Assembly: GCA_004173515.1 (NCBI GenBank)
Contig: SECN01000047.1
Location: 1 to 46,445 of the forward strand
Source of the DNA: Myxococcaceae bacterium
GTDB lineage: Bacteria > Myxococcota > Myxococcia > Myxococcales > Myxococcaceae
DNA: 46,445 nt
Direction of reading: 5' to 3'
Below the pieces are notes generated by a model. The model saw only the letters and a program-made list of their open reading frames with translations. It did no database searches and had not been told where the DNA came from. A program made the translations under genes and the position numbers. Below, one piece after another: positions 17,463 to 25,156 of this stretch (position 1 is the stretch's first letter; each line of letters opens with the position of its first letter).

Positions 17463-18824
17463 ATGGCTCCCCCGAAGATCGCGCCCCGAATCCCGTCCAC
17501 GCCCCGACCGTCCGAGCCGGCGGTCCCGCAGCGTGAGCGCAACACGGTGAAGCCCGGGCAGGGCCATCCGACCACCTCACGCTTCGACACCACCCCGTCC
17601 GCCAGGACGCCCGTGACGCTGTCCACGCCCGCGGGCGCGGTGGCGCAGGGCAACCGTCCCGCGCCCGGCAGCTTCCCAAGTCCCGGGGACGTGCGGACCA
17701 TCGCCGCGATGAAGGACCCGGTGGCCCGCAACCTGGCCATCACCCAGGGCTACCACGACCTGTCCAACGCGATGGGTTCGCTGCTGGGCGAGGAGAACAC
17801 CAACTGGTCCACCATCGCCTCCTGGGCCTCCAAGCAGGCCGGGGTGAGCATCCGCCAGGAGGACATGCCCAAGGTGTTCGTGGACGCGCTCAAGGGCGGC
17901 GGCATCCTGGGCGGCGCGCTGAGCAAGGCGGACGACCTGCTGCGCAAGCTGGGCCTCCCCGCGCTCCCCCTGGGTGACATCGCGAAGGCCGGCACCGATG
18001 CGCTCAACGCCACCAGCCAGGCCGTCGCGGGCGGCAACCACTTCGTCTTCAACGACGTGGGGTTCGAGTTCGCCCGCTTCGTGGAGGCCTTCCAGGGCGA
18101 CACGCGCTACGACGCGGCCAAGGTGGAGCGCTTCGCCGCCAGCATCCCCGCGGACAAGCCCCTGCTGCGCGAGGCGTTCAGTCACTACGCCGAGGCCATG
18201 TTCGAGAAGGATCCGAACAAGAAGGCGGAGCTGGTGCTGCTGGGCAACTGCCAGGTGGGGCTGCACGAGCAGACCCAGCTCCAGCCCTACATCGAGGGCG
18301 CGCTCAACGCGCCGGTGAAGGACGTCTTCCGCAGTATCCTGAAGCAGTCCGTCGAAGCGGGCGCCAACGCCCTGCCCTTCCCCGCGAACCTCGCCGCGAA
18401 GGCCGCCATCAAGGCGGGCGTGGTGGACGCGGCCCTGAACCCGCTGGTGGATCAACTGGCGACGGTGTTCCGCGCCGCCGTCACCGAGAACATGATGCGG
18501 CTCACGCTGCCCGGTGGCGCGCTGAAGCTGGGCAACGACCTGCCTCCGCCCAAGGGCATGGAGGACGTGCTCTTCCCGCCGCACCTGCGCACGATTGAGA
18601 ACCCCGAGCTGCGCGCGCTGCTGGGACAACTGGACCGGACGCCCGACAGCCTCCACGGCACCGCCGCGAGGGACTGGAGCAAGCTGGACCAGCGCATGAA
18701 CTTCGTCGTGGACCTCATGCGCTCGCGCCAGGCGGATTCGCAGTTGTTCGGTTCGCCCCTGGGCAAGCAGGGCCACTACCCGGTGCCCACTCCGTCCCGC
18801 CCGGTCACACCCTCGGTGTCGTAG
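17463..18824 (+). CDS. Conserved-looking protein of unknown function with Pro/Thr-rich N-terminus
   Basis: 453 residues with no signal peptide or membrane helix. Residues 1-85 are Pro/Thr/Arg-rich and low-complexity, like a disordered leader. From ~95 a helical domain begins (LAITQGYHDLSNAMGSLLGEENTNWSTIASWASKQAG). A second notable stretch near 260-280 is LLGNCQVGLHEQTQLQPYIEGALN, and near 340-370 there are amphipathic helices. I recall similar NW.T.ASWASKQAG and GN..VGLHEQT.LQP patterns in uncharacterised actinobacterial proteins, but could not check this. GATACT ends 6 nt before ATG 17463, so the mRNA may be leaderless. The function is unknown; a secreted or predation-linked role would be speculation. 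Confidence 0.7.
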   Translation: MAPPKIAPRIPSTPRPSEPAVPQRERNTVKPGQGHPTTSRFDTTPSARTPVTLSTPAGAVAQGNRPAPGSFPSPGDVRTIAAMKDPVARNLAITQGYHDLSNAMGSLLGEENTNWSTIASWASKQAGVSIRQEDMPKVFVDALKGGGILGGALSKADDLLRKLGLPALPLGDIAKAGTDALNATSQAVAGGNHFVFNDVGFEFARFVEAFQGDTRYDAAKVERFAASIPADKPLLREAFSHYAEAMFEKDPNKKAELVLLGNCQVGLHEQTQLQPYIEGALNAPVKDVFRSILKQSVEAGANALPFPANLAAKAAIKAGVVDAALNPLVDQLATVFRAAVTENMMRLTLPGGALKLGNDLPPPKGMEDVLFPPHLRTIENPELRALLGQLDRTPDSLHGTAARDWSKLDQRMNFVVDLMRSRQADSQLFGSPLGKQGHYPVPTPSRPVTPSVS

Positions 18825-18919
18825 GCCCGGGTCGTACCCCGCTGACGGGTCGTCTCTTTTGAATGCGTGGCGCCCTGCTCCGTCCATCAGGGCACTGACG
18901 CACTTGAAGGAGACTCCCC

Positions 18920-19507
18920 ATGGCGAAGTGGCTGCTGGCAACGATGGCGCTGTCCCTCCCGGCCCTGGCCCACGCTGACGACTTCCGCAGGCCCACCGAG
19001 AAGATGCAGGACCGGCAGGAGCTGCGGCAGGACCGGCGCGAGACCCAGGATGATCACCAGGACCTGCGACAGGTGGAGTCGCTGCTCTCCCGGTACGACT
19101 CAGCCCGCGGCCGCAACGCGCGGCGCGACCTGTTGCAGGTGGAGCAGGACCTGCGCGGCTATGTGGCGGCGGAGCTGAACGAATCCCACCGCGAGCTGGC
19201 GCAGGACCAGCGCGAGGTGCGCTCCAGCACCCGCGAGGTGCGCTACGACGGCCACCGCTCCGACGACCGCAAGGACCGCCGCGACGACATCCGCGACGCC
19301 CGCCAGGAGTCCCGCTCCCTGCAGCGGACGCGCAGCATCTCCCAGGAGCTGAACGCGCTCTATGGCCGCATGGACAGCGGCAGCGTGATGCGCAAGCGGA
19401 TGCTGCTGGCGGACCTGGTGCAGTTGGCCCGCTCCGAGCAGTCGCAGAACCGCGAAGAGGTGCGCGAGGACCGCCGCGAGTCCCGCGAGGACGGCCGCAG
19501 GTACTGA
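18920..19507 (+). CDS. Exported, highly charged Asp/Arg/Gln-rich coiled-coil protein
   Basis: 195 residues with a Sec signal peptide (MAKWLLATMALSLPALAHA, cleaved before DD). The mature part is about half Arg, Asp, Glu and Gln, in repeats such as DRQELRQDRRETQDD, REVRSSTREVRYD, DDRKDRRDDIRDARQE and REEVREDRRESREDGRRY. Spacing of hydrophobics is low but regular enough for long helices or coiled coil. It resembles small periplasmic DR-rich proteins seen in myxobacteria and other delta-proteobacteria, whose function is unknown. GAAGGAG precedes the ATG by 7 nt. It is convergent with the sigma-54 activator gene, with a GGCCGG/CCGGCC stem at 19531-19549 between them. Confidence 0.75.
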   Translation: MAKWLLATMALSLPALAHADDFRRPTEKMQDRQELRQDRRETQDDHQDLRQVESLLSRYDSARGRNARRDLLQVEQDLRGYVAAELNESHRELAQDQREVRSSTREVRYDGHRSDDRKDRRDDIRDARQESRSLQRTRSISQELNALYGRMDSGSVMRKRMLLADLVQLARSEQSQNREEVREDRRESREDGRRY

Positions 19508-19530
19508 AAGCCCGCGACGCACCCGGGCCG

Positions 19531-19549
19531 GGCCGGAAATCCTCCGGCC
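19531..19549. terminator. Stem-loop between convergent genes
   Basis: GGCCGG (19531-19536), a 7-nt loop AAATCCT, and CCGGCC (19544-19549) lie midway between the stops at 19507 and 19570. There is no T-run. It may act as a bidirectional terminator. Confidence 0.35.
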
Positions 19550-19569
19550 TGACCTGAACGTCCCGCCTC

Positions 19570-21162
19570 TTACGCCTCCTCGGCCGTGAACCCCTCCAGC
19601 CGGGCGATGCCCAGCTTCTTCATCCGGCTCTGGAGCGTGGACGGCTTGAGCCCCAGGAGCGCCGCCGCGCCGCCGTCGCCGTAGACGCGGCCCCGCGTCA
19701 GCGTCAGCACCCGCAGGATGTGCTCGCGCTGCACCGCCGCGAGCGTCGCCACCGGCGTCCCGGAAGGCTGCGCCGCCGGCGCCTCCACGGAAGCCACGTG
19801 CGCTACGGCGGCGGGTCCCACCGGCAGATCGAACGCATTCGCCGACAGCTCCTGCCCCTGCGTCAGGATGGTGGCGCGCTCCAACGCATTCGCCAGCTCG
19901 CGCAGGTTGCCCGGCCAGTCGTACGCCCCCAGCCGCGCCAGCCCCGAGGCCGTCACCCGCATCCCGCGCCGGCCGATGCGCCGCGCCTGCTCCTCCAACA
20001 GGAACACCGTGAGCTGCGGCAGGTCCTCGCGCCGCTCACGCAACGGCGGCAGGCGCAGCGGGAACACGCTCAAGCGATAGAACAGGTCCTCGCGGAAGCG
20101 CTTCTGGGCAATCGCCTGGTGCAGGTCCACGTGCGTGGCCGCCAGGATGCGCACGTCGGCCTTCACCGTCTTGTCGCTGCCCACCGGCTCGAACGCCTTC
20201 TCCTGGAGCGCGCGCAACAGCTTCGCCTGCAGCTCCACCGGCAGCTCGCCAATCTCATCCAGCAGCAGCGTGCCCCCGTTCGCCATCTGGAAGCGGCCCG
20301 CACGGTCGCGGTTCGCCCCGGTGAAGGCCCCCTTCACGTGGCCGAACAGCTCGCTCTCCAAGAGGCCCGCCGGAATCGCCGCGCAGTTGAGCGACACGAA
20401 CGGCTGATCCCTTCGCGAACTCCAGCGGTGGATGGCCCGCGCCAGCCGCTCCTTGCCCGTGCCCGTCTCGCCCATGATGAGCACGGGCGTGTCCGTCTCC
20501 GCCACCTGCCGCGCCCGCCGTGACAGGTCCCGCATCACCGGGCTCAGCGACGTCTCCAGGATGCCTTCCGAGTCCGCGCCCAGCTGCGACTCCAACAACG
20601 TCGCGCGCTCGTGGTCCCGGCGGTGCAGCCGCTCCACCACCACCCGCTGCTCGGCGCCCTGGAGCGCTGTCGCCAGCATCTGCCCGTACACCTCCACCAG
20701 GTCCACCACCGGCTGCGCGTACGCGACGCACTCCGCCCTATCCAACGTCAGCACGCCGTAGCAGCGCTCCCCCGCGCACAGCGGCACCACCATGCACGAG
20801 TGCCCTGCGGGCAGGTCCAGCACCCCGTCGAACGGGTCTCCATCCCCGTGCGCGTGGTCCTCCTCCGTGAACGCCCGCGCGCGTCGCGTCTCCAGCGCCT
20901 GCCTGAGCGACGGGAAGTCCGACAGCTGCAAGGAGTGCTTGCGCACCGCCTGGTTCGCCAGCGGGCCGCGCGCCGCCACCGCCTCCAGCTTTCCCTCCTT
21001 CAGGAGGAAGAGCGTGGCCAGGTCGAACGGGACCACCCGGGTCAGCCAGTCCAGTCCCCGACGAAGAAGCTCGCCCACCCCCTCTTCGGTGGTTGCCAGC
21101 TCGACCAGCTCCCGAGCATCCTGCGTCACTTCCGGGTGGCGCCCCATCAGTTCATCCGGCAT
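19570..21162 (-). CDS. Sigma-54-dependent enhancer-binding activator with GAF sensor domain
   Basis: 530 residues: an N-terminal GAF domain (about 18-170), a central AAA+ sigma-54 interaction domain with Walker A GETGTGKE (231-238), the GAFTGA loop that contacts sigma-54 (278-283) and Walker B LLLDE (299-303), and a C-terminal Fis-type helix-turn-helix ([25 protein letters not shown], about 497-520). No receiver domain is present, so the GAF domain is the likely input. It is divergent from ahpC-ahpD, which has a canonical -24/-12 promoter, so it very probably activates those peroxide-defence genes. TATTAT lies 9 nt before ATG 21162. Confidence 0.92.
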   Translation of the reverse strand: MPDELMGRHPEVTQDARELVELATTEEGVGELLRRGLDWLTRVVPFDLATLFLLKEGKLEAVAARGPLANQAVRKHSLQLSDFPSLRQALETRRARAFTEEDHAHGDGDPFDGVLDLPAGHSCMVVPLCAGERCYGVLTLDRAECVAYAQPVVDLVEVYGQMLATALQGAEQRVVVERLHRRDHERATLLESQLGADSEGILETSLSPVMRDLSRRARQVAETDTPVLIMGETGTGKERLARAIHRWSSRRDQPFVSLNCAAIPAGLLESELFGHVKGAFTGANRDRAGRFQMANGGTLLLDEIGELPVELQAKLLRALQEKAFEPVGSDKTVKADVRILAATHVDLHQAIAQKRFREDLFYRLSVFPLRLPPLRERREDLPQLTVFLLEEQARRIGRRGMRVTASGLARLGAYDWPGNLRELANALERATILTQGQELSANAFDLPVGPAAVAHVASVEAPAAQPSGTPVATLAAVQREHILRVLTLTRGRVYGDGGAAALLGLKPSTLQSRMKKLGIARLEGFTAEEA

Positions 21163-21205
21163 GTGTTACCGATAATAGCGTCCCACCGAAATTGCAGTGG
21201 CGACA

Positions 21206-21257
21206 GGCACCGGGATTTCGTTATTCACCTCCCCGGCAGCACCGCCCCGCCGGTGCC
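21206..21257. promoter_or_regulatory. Candidate upstream activator sites for the sigma-54 promoter
   Basis: GGCACCGG (21206-21213) and CCGGTGCC (21250-21257) are perfect inverted copies 44 bp apart (start to start), about four helical turns. They lie ~50-100 bp before the -24 element at 21307, the usual place for enhancer-binding-protein sites. Eight-base matches in GC-rich DNA can be chance. Confidence 0.4.
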
Positions 21258-21305
21258 GATTCGAGGGTCAGATGCAAAGCCCTGGAATCACAGCAGTTGA
21301 AGGAC

Positions 21306-21321
21306 TGGCACGGCAGCTGCT
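21306..21321 (+). promoter_or_regulatory. Sigma-54 (-24/-12) promoter of ahpC-ahpD
   Basis: TGGCACGGCAGCTGCT matches the consensus TGGCACG-N4-TTGCW at all but one position. GG (21307-21308) and GC (21319-21320) are exactly 10 nt apart. Transcription should start near 21332, giving a ~60-nt leader to ahpC. A sigma-54 activator is encoded divergently next to it. Confidence 0.8.
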
Positions 21322-21392
21322 TTACCCCGTAGCAACCACAACCTCTGGGGTGGACCACGATGGCCCGCCCCCCATCCCAAGGAGTCGAATCC

Positions 21393-21947
21393 ATGCTGAC
21401 CGTCGGCGACAAGCTTCCGAACTTCAAGCTGAAGGGCACCGTGAGCCTGGAGAAGGGCAAGGAGTTCCAGGACATCACGAACGAGACCTACAAGGGCAAG
21501 TGGCTCATCCTGTTCGCGTGGCCGAAGGACTTCACGTTCATCTGCCCCACGGAGATCGCGGAGTTCGGCAAGCGCAACAAGGACTTCAACGACCGTGACG
21601 CGCAGGTGCTGGGCCTGAGCACGGACAACGAGTTCGTGCACCACGCGTGGCGCACGCACCACCCGGACCTGAAGAACCTGCCCTTCCCCATGCTGGCGGA
21701 CGTGAAGCGCGAGCTGTCCGCCGCGCTGGGCATCCTGCACAAGGAAGAGGGCGTGGCCCTGCGCGCCACGTTCATCGTGGACCCCGAGGGCATCATCCGC
21801 CACGTGTCCGCGAACGACCTGTCCGTGGGCCGCAACGTGGGCGAGTACGTGCGCACGCTGGACGCCTTCCAGACGGACGAGCTGTGCCCGTGCAACTGGC
21901 AGAAGGGTGAGGAGACCCTCACCTCGAAGCTGCAGAAGGCGGGGTAA
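21393..21947 (+). CDS. ahpC: Alkyl hydroperoxide reductase AhpC (2-Cys peroxiredoxin)
   Basis: A 184-residue thioredoxin-fold peroxidase that reduces peroxides and organic hydroperoxides, possibly peroxynitrite. The peroxidatic cysteine is in WPKDFTFICPTEI and the resolving cysteines in ELCPCNW near the C-terminus. PFPMLADVKRELSAALG and FIVDPEGIIRHVS are typical. The CPC pair and the partner ahpD match the actinobacterial AhpC/AhpD type, which is recycled by AhpD rather than AhpF. I chose ATG 21393 because AAGGAG lies 8 nt before it; the frame opens earlier without homology. Expression is probably sigma-54-dependent. Confidence 0.93.
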   Translation: MLTVGDKLPNFKLKGTVSLEKGKEFQDITNETYKGKWLILFAWPKDFTFICPTEIAEFGKRNKDFNDRDAQVLGLSTDNEFVHHAWRTHHPDLKNLPFPMLADVKRELSAALGILHKEEGVALRATFIVDPEGIIRHVSANDLSVGRNVGEYVRTLDAFQTDELCPCNWQKGEETLTSKLQKAG

Positions 21948-21953
21948 CCCACC

Positions 21954-22481
21954 ATGGCCTCGCTCGAAGTCGTCCGCAGCGAACTCGCGGACGCCCACAA
22001 GGACACCCGCCTCAACCTCTCCGCCGTCCTGGAGAGCACGACCCTCACCCCGGAGCAGCGTTGGGGTACGGCCGTGGCATGCGCCTATGCCGCTCGGAAT
22101 GAGCGGCTGAAGGAAGCCATGCTGAACGAGGCGAAGCAGGCGCTGGGTGAGAAGTCCGGGCCGGTCATCGAGGACGCGCGTGCGGCGGCCTCGCTGATGG
22201 CGATGAACAACGTCTTCTACCGCTTCCGCCACATGATCGGGAAGGAGTCGTACTCGACCAAGCGGGCGGGGCTGCGGATGAACCGGCTCGCGCAGGTGCT
22301 GACGAACAAGGTGGACTTCGAGCTGGTCTGCCTCGCGGTCAGCGCCATCAACGGCTGCGAGATGTGCATCCAGTCCCACGAGAAGGTCGTGCTGGAGGGC
22401 GGCCTCACCGAGGAGCACGTGCACGACGCGGTTCGCATCGCCAGCGTCATCCACGCGGCGGCGGTGGGCCTGGAGTCCTAA
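21954..22481 (+). CDS. ahpD: Alkyl hydroperoxidase AhpD
   Basis: A 175-residue all-helical protein of the AhpD/CMD family. It serves as the reductant for AhpC, passing electrons from lipoamide-linked systems in known examples. The redox centre is CEMC in INGCEMCIQSHEKVV, with the nearby Glu and His of the proton relay. YRFRHMIG earlier in the chain is also conserved. It starts 6 nt after the ahpC stop, so the two are co-transcribed. A strong intrinsic terminator follows 36 nt after the stop. Confidence 0.93.
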   Translation: MASLEVVRSELADAHKDTRLNLSAVLESTTLTPEQRWGTAVACAYAARNERLKEAMLNEAKQALGEKSGPVIEDARAAASLMAMNNVFYRFRHMIGKESYSTKRAGLRMNRLAQVLTNKVDFELVCLAVSAINGCEMCIQSHEKVVLEGGLTEEHVHDAVRIASVIHAAAVGLES

Positions 22482-22517
22482 AAGGCCCGCGGCTCGCTGT
22501 TTGAAATGAAGTTCCTG

Positions 22518-22554
22518 GCGCCCTCCGGTGGAGACACCGGGGGGCGCTTTCTTT
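22518..22554 (+). terminator. Intrinsic terminator after ahpD
   Basis: A 13-bp stem (22518-22530 with 22535-22547, one G-U pair) closes a GAGA tetraloop of the GNRA type and is followed by TTTCTTT. It separates ahpCD from dps, whose start is only 31 nt further on, so dps must have its own promoter or depend on read-through. Confidence 0.85.
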
Positions 22555-22585
22555 CACCCCTCTCTTCGAAAGGAACGTGTCCCTC

Positions 22586-23068
22586 ATGGCCCTCTACAAG
22601 AGCCCGAGTCCCCTCTCCGAGCAGGCCCGCACCGCCATCGCCGCCACCCTCAACGCGCGGCTGTCGGACGGGTTGGACCTGCACTCGCAGATCAAGGTGG
22701 CCCACTGGAACATCAAGGGCCCGCAGTTCGCCGCCCTGCACCCGCTGTTCGAGACCTTCGCGGTGAGCCTGGCCAACCACAACGACTCCATCGCGGAGCG
22801 CGCGGTGACGCTGGGCGGCCGGGCGTACGGCACCAGCCGCCACGTGGGCACGCACAGCCGCCTGCCCGAGTACCCGCAGGAGACCTCGCGCGACCTGGAG
22901 CACGTGAAGCTCCTGGCCGAGCGCATCGAGGTGTACCTGGCCGGCCTGCGCGACAGCCGCAAGCAGGTGGAGGGGCACCAGGACACGGACACCGTGGACC
23001 TGTTCACCGGCATCATCACCGAGTTCGAGAAGCACGCCTGGTTCCTGCGCGCGTCACTGGAAGGCTGA
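22586..23068 (+). CDS. dps: Dps-family ferritin-like DNA-protection protein
   Basis: 160 residues of the Dps four-helix bundle that forms a 12-mer storing iron with hydrogen peroxide as oxidant. Ferroxidase ligands are visible in SQIKVAHWNIKGPQF (His) and HNDSIAERAVTLGGRA (His, Asp, Glu). There is a short N-terminal tail (ALYKSPSPLSEQAR) without a lysine cluster, so strong DNA binding is not evident. ATG 22586 has AAAGGAA 10 nt upstream. GTG 22577 is only 2 nt from that site and is less likely. It completes the peroxide-defence block with ahpC and ahpD. Confidence 0.9.
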   Translation: MALYKSPSPLSEQARTAIAATLNARLSDGLDLHSQIKVAHWNIKGPQFAALHPLFETFAVSLANHNDSIAERAVTLGGRAYGTSRHVGTHSRLPEYPQETSRDLEHVKLLAERIEVYLAGLRDSRKQVEGHQDTDTVDLFTGIITEFEKHAWFLRASLEG

Positions 23069-23095
23069 AAGGCTGCACCGGAGCGGGGGGCGCGC

Positions 23096-23108
23096 TAGCG
23101 TGCCCCCC
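23096..23108 (+). promoter_or_regulatory. -10 element for a probable leaderless aminotransferase mRNA
   Basis: TAGCGT (23096-23101) ends 7 nt before GTG 23109 and overlaps the alternative GTG 23100. This favours 23109 as the start codon. Confidence 0.4.
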
Positions 23109-24377
23109 GTGAGCGAAAGCATCCCCCTGCATGCCTTCCGCACCGTGCCGCGCACGGGCGTCATCTTCGTCACCGCCGAGGCCACGCGCCGAGGCTACCG
23201 TCCCGGCGACCCGGACTGGTGCAACCTGGGCCAGGGTCAGCCGGAGACGGGCGAGCTGCCCGGCGCCCCGCCCCGCGTGGGCCAGGTGACGGTGGACATG
23301 GCGGACCAGGAGTACGCCCCCGTCGCGGGCCTGTGGGAGGTGCGGGAGGCCATCGCCAGCCTCTACAACCGCCTCTACCGCAAGGGCCTGCCCAGCCAGT
23401 ACAGCGCGGAGAACGTGTGCCTGTCCGGCGGTGGCCGCGCGGCCCTCACCCGCGCCGCGGCCAGCCTGGGCAGCGTGAACCTGGGCCACTTCCTGCCCGA
23501 CTACACCGCCTACGAAGAGCTGCTGGACGTCTTCAAGGCGTTCACCGCCATCCCCATCCTGCTGGAGGGCGAGCGCGGCTACGCCTTCACGCACGACGAC
23601 CTGCGCCGCGAGATTCAAGGGCGCGGCCTGTCCGCCCTGCTCTTCTCCAACCCGTGCAACCCCACCGGCAAGCTGGTGCAGGGCGACGAGCTGGCGCGGT
23701 GGGTGGGCGTCGCGCGCGAGCTGGAGTGCACGCTGCTCATCGACGAGTTCTATTCGCACTACATCTGGACGGGCCGTCCGGGCGTGCTGCCGGTGGAGAG
23801 CGCCGCGCGGTACGTGGAGGACGTGAACCGCGACCCGGTGGTGCTCTTCGACGGGCTCACCAAGAACTGGCGCTACCCGGGCTGGCGCATGACGTGGACG
23901 GTGGGGCCCCGGCAGGTCATCGACACGGTGTCGAGCGCGGGCAGCTTCCTGGACGGCGGCGGCAGCCGGCCCCTGCAGCGCGCGGCCATTCCGCTGCTCC
24001 AGGAGGACGCGGTGGTGGCGGAAACGCGCGCCATCCACGCCACCTTCCGCGAGAAGCGCGACAGGTTCCATTCGCGCCTGGAGCGGCTGGGCATCCGCAC
24101 GGACCGGGCGCCGGACGGGACGTTCTACGTCTGGGGCAACCTGTCCGGGCTGCCCGCGCCGCTCAACGACGGCATGGCCTTCTTCCGCGCCGCGCTGGAG
24201 CACAAGGTCATCACCGTGCCCGGTGAGTTCTTCGACGTGAACCCGGGCAAGCGCCGCGCCCGGGCCTCGCGCTTCCGCAGCTACGTGCGCCTGTCCTTCG
24301 GCCCCTCGTGGGAGACGTTGGAGAAGGCGCTGCAACGGCTGGAAGCGCTGGTGCTCCAGCACACGCCCGCGACCTGA
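23109..24377 (+). CDS. Class I/II pyridoxal-phosphate aminotransferase
   Basis: About 422 residues of fold-type I PLP enzyme. Cofactor-binding elements are visible in order: NVCLSGGGRAALTRAAASLG, LLFSNPCNPTGKLV (Asn for the PLP ring), TLLIDEFYSHYIW (Asp for the PLP nitrogen), the Schiff-base lysine in LFDGLTKNWRYPGWRMTW, and the substrate-carboxylate arginine near SFGPSWE. The N-terminal LGQGQPETGELPG fits the aspartate/alanine aminotransferase group. The substrate is not evident. GTG 23109 is chosen because a -10 element overlaps the earlier GTG. It is convergent with the SIMPL gene. Confidence 0.87.
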   Translation: MSESIPLHAFRTVPRTGVIFVTAEATRRGYRPGDPDWCNLGQGQPETGELPGAPPRVGQVTVDMADQEYAPVAGLWEVREAIASLYNRLYRKGLPSQYSAENVCLSGGGRAALTRAAASLGSVNLGHFLPDYTAYEELLDVFKAFTAIPILLEGERGYAFTHDDLRREIQGRGLSALLFSNPCNPTGKLVQGDELARWVGVARELECTLLIDEFYSHYIWTGRPGVLPVESAARYVEDVNRDPVVLFDGLTKNWRYPGWRMTWTVGPRQVIDTVSSAGSFLDGGGSRPLQRAAIPLLQEDAVVAETRAIHATFREKRDRFHSRLERLGIRTDRAPDGTFYVWGNLSGLPAPLNDGMAFFRAALEHKVITVPGEFFDVNPGKRRARASRFRSYVRLSFGPSWETLEKALQRLEALVLQHTPAT

Positions 24378-24399
24378 GGCACGGCGGGGCCGGCCCCGA

Positions 24400-25092
24400 T
24401 CAGGACTCCGGGGTCGGCACGCTGCGGAACTCCGCCGTGGCCATCACGTGCACCTTCTTGCGGTGCGACAGGGGGAAGCCCAGCGACACGCGGCCCTTGA
24501 GGTAGTTGCTCCCGGAGGACATGGGCACCGAGGAGCCGTCGTCACCGGCGTTGTAGCCCCCGCGCCCGGTGGCGAAGAGGTGCGACTCCACCGTCCTCTC
24601 GGAGAAGCGGTGCAGCCCCGCGAGCTTCACGCCCAGCCCGGCGGCCACGCGGCGGGCCTTCTTCACCGATTCGCGGGCCAGTTCCTCCAGCCAGTCCTGG
24701 CGCAGCTCCAGCTCGCGCGAGTAGCCCCACTTGAGCTCGCGCAGCGTCGCCTGCTTCATGGTGCTGAAGGCCGCGAGCACGTCCCCCAGCCGCTCCACCT
24801 GCTCCAGCCGGATGCGCAGCAGGTACACCGCCGAGGACGAGCGGGTGAGCAGCCCCTCCGACATCTCCGCCTGCACCGACTGGAGGGTGAAGGCCGTGCG
24901 GGGCACGCCCAGCTCCTCCAGCGCGCGCACCAGCACCACCACCTCCCGCGCGTTGGTGAAGGCCGCGCTGCCGGTGAAGAAGGCCGACGCCTTCACCTCC
25001 ACCACCGCGTCCACGTGGTCCGCTTCCAGTTCGTGGTCGTCGGACAGCTCCACGACGATGATTCCCGACTCGCTCTCGGCCTGCTCCGGCAT
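24400..25092 (-). CDS. SIMPL-domain (DUF541, YggE-like) protein
   Basis: 230 residues. The SIMPL fold shows in VDAVVEVKASAFFTGSAAFTNAREVV, then LQSVQAEMSEGLLTRSSSAVYLLRIRLEQVERLGDVLAA and ELELRQDWLEELARESVKKARRVAAGLGVKLAGL. E. coli YggE lowers oxidative stress by an unknown mechanism and is periplasmic; this protein has no signal peptide from ATG 25092. An earlier in-frame start at 25167 would lie beyond the predicted promoter. AGAGGGG precedes 25092 and TATACT (25140-25135) gives a ~35-nt leader. The function is unknown. Confidence 0.75.
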   Translation of the reverse strand: MPEQAESESGIIVVELSDDHELEADHVDAVVEVKASAFFTGSAAFTNAREVVVLVRALEELGVPRTAFTLQSVQAEMSEGLLTRSSSAVYLLRIRLEQVERLGDVLAAFSTMKQATLRELKWGYSRELELRQDWLEELARESVKKARRVAAGLGVKLAGLHRFSERTVESHLFATGRGGYNAGDDGSSVPMSSGSNYLKGRVSLGFPLSHRKKVHVMATAEFRSVPTPES

Positions 25093-25134
25093 GCGCCCCT
25101 CTTCGTCCAGTCCCCACGCGTTTGGAGGGACGGG

Positions 25135-25142
25135 AGTATAGG
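25135..25142. promoter_or_regulatory. Overlapping back-to-back -10 elements
   Basis: The 8 bp AGTATAGG reads TATACT on the minus strand (toward the SIMPL gene) and TATAGG on the plus strand (toward the AmpG-like gene, start 14 nt downstream). The two divergent promoters would share their -10 bases, so polymerase could serve only one direction at a time. Confidence 0.45.
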
Positions 25143-25156
25143 CTGCCCCCACGACC

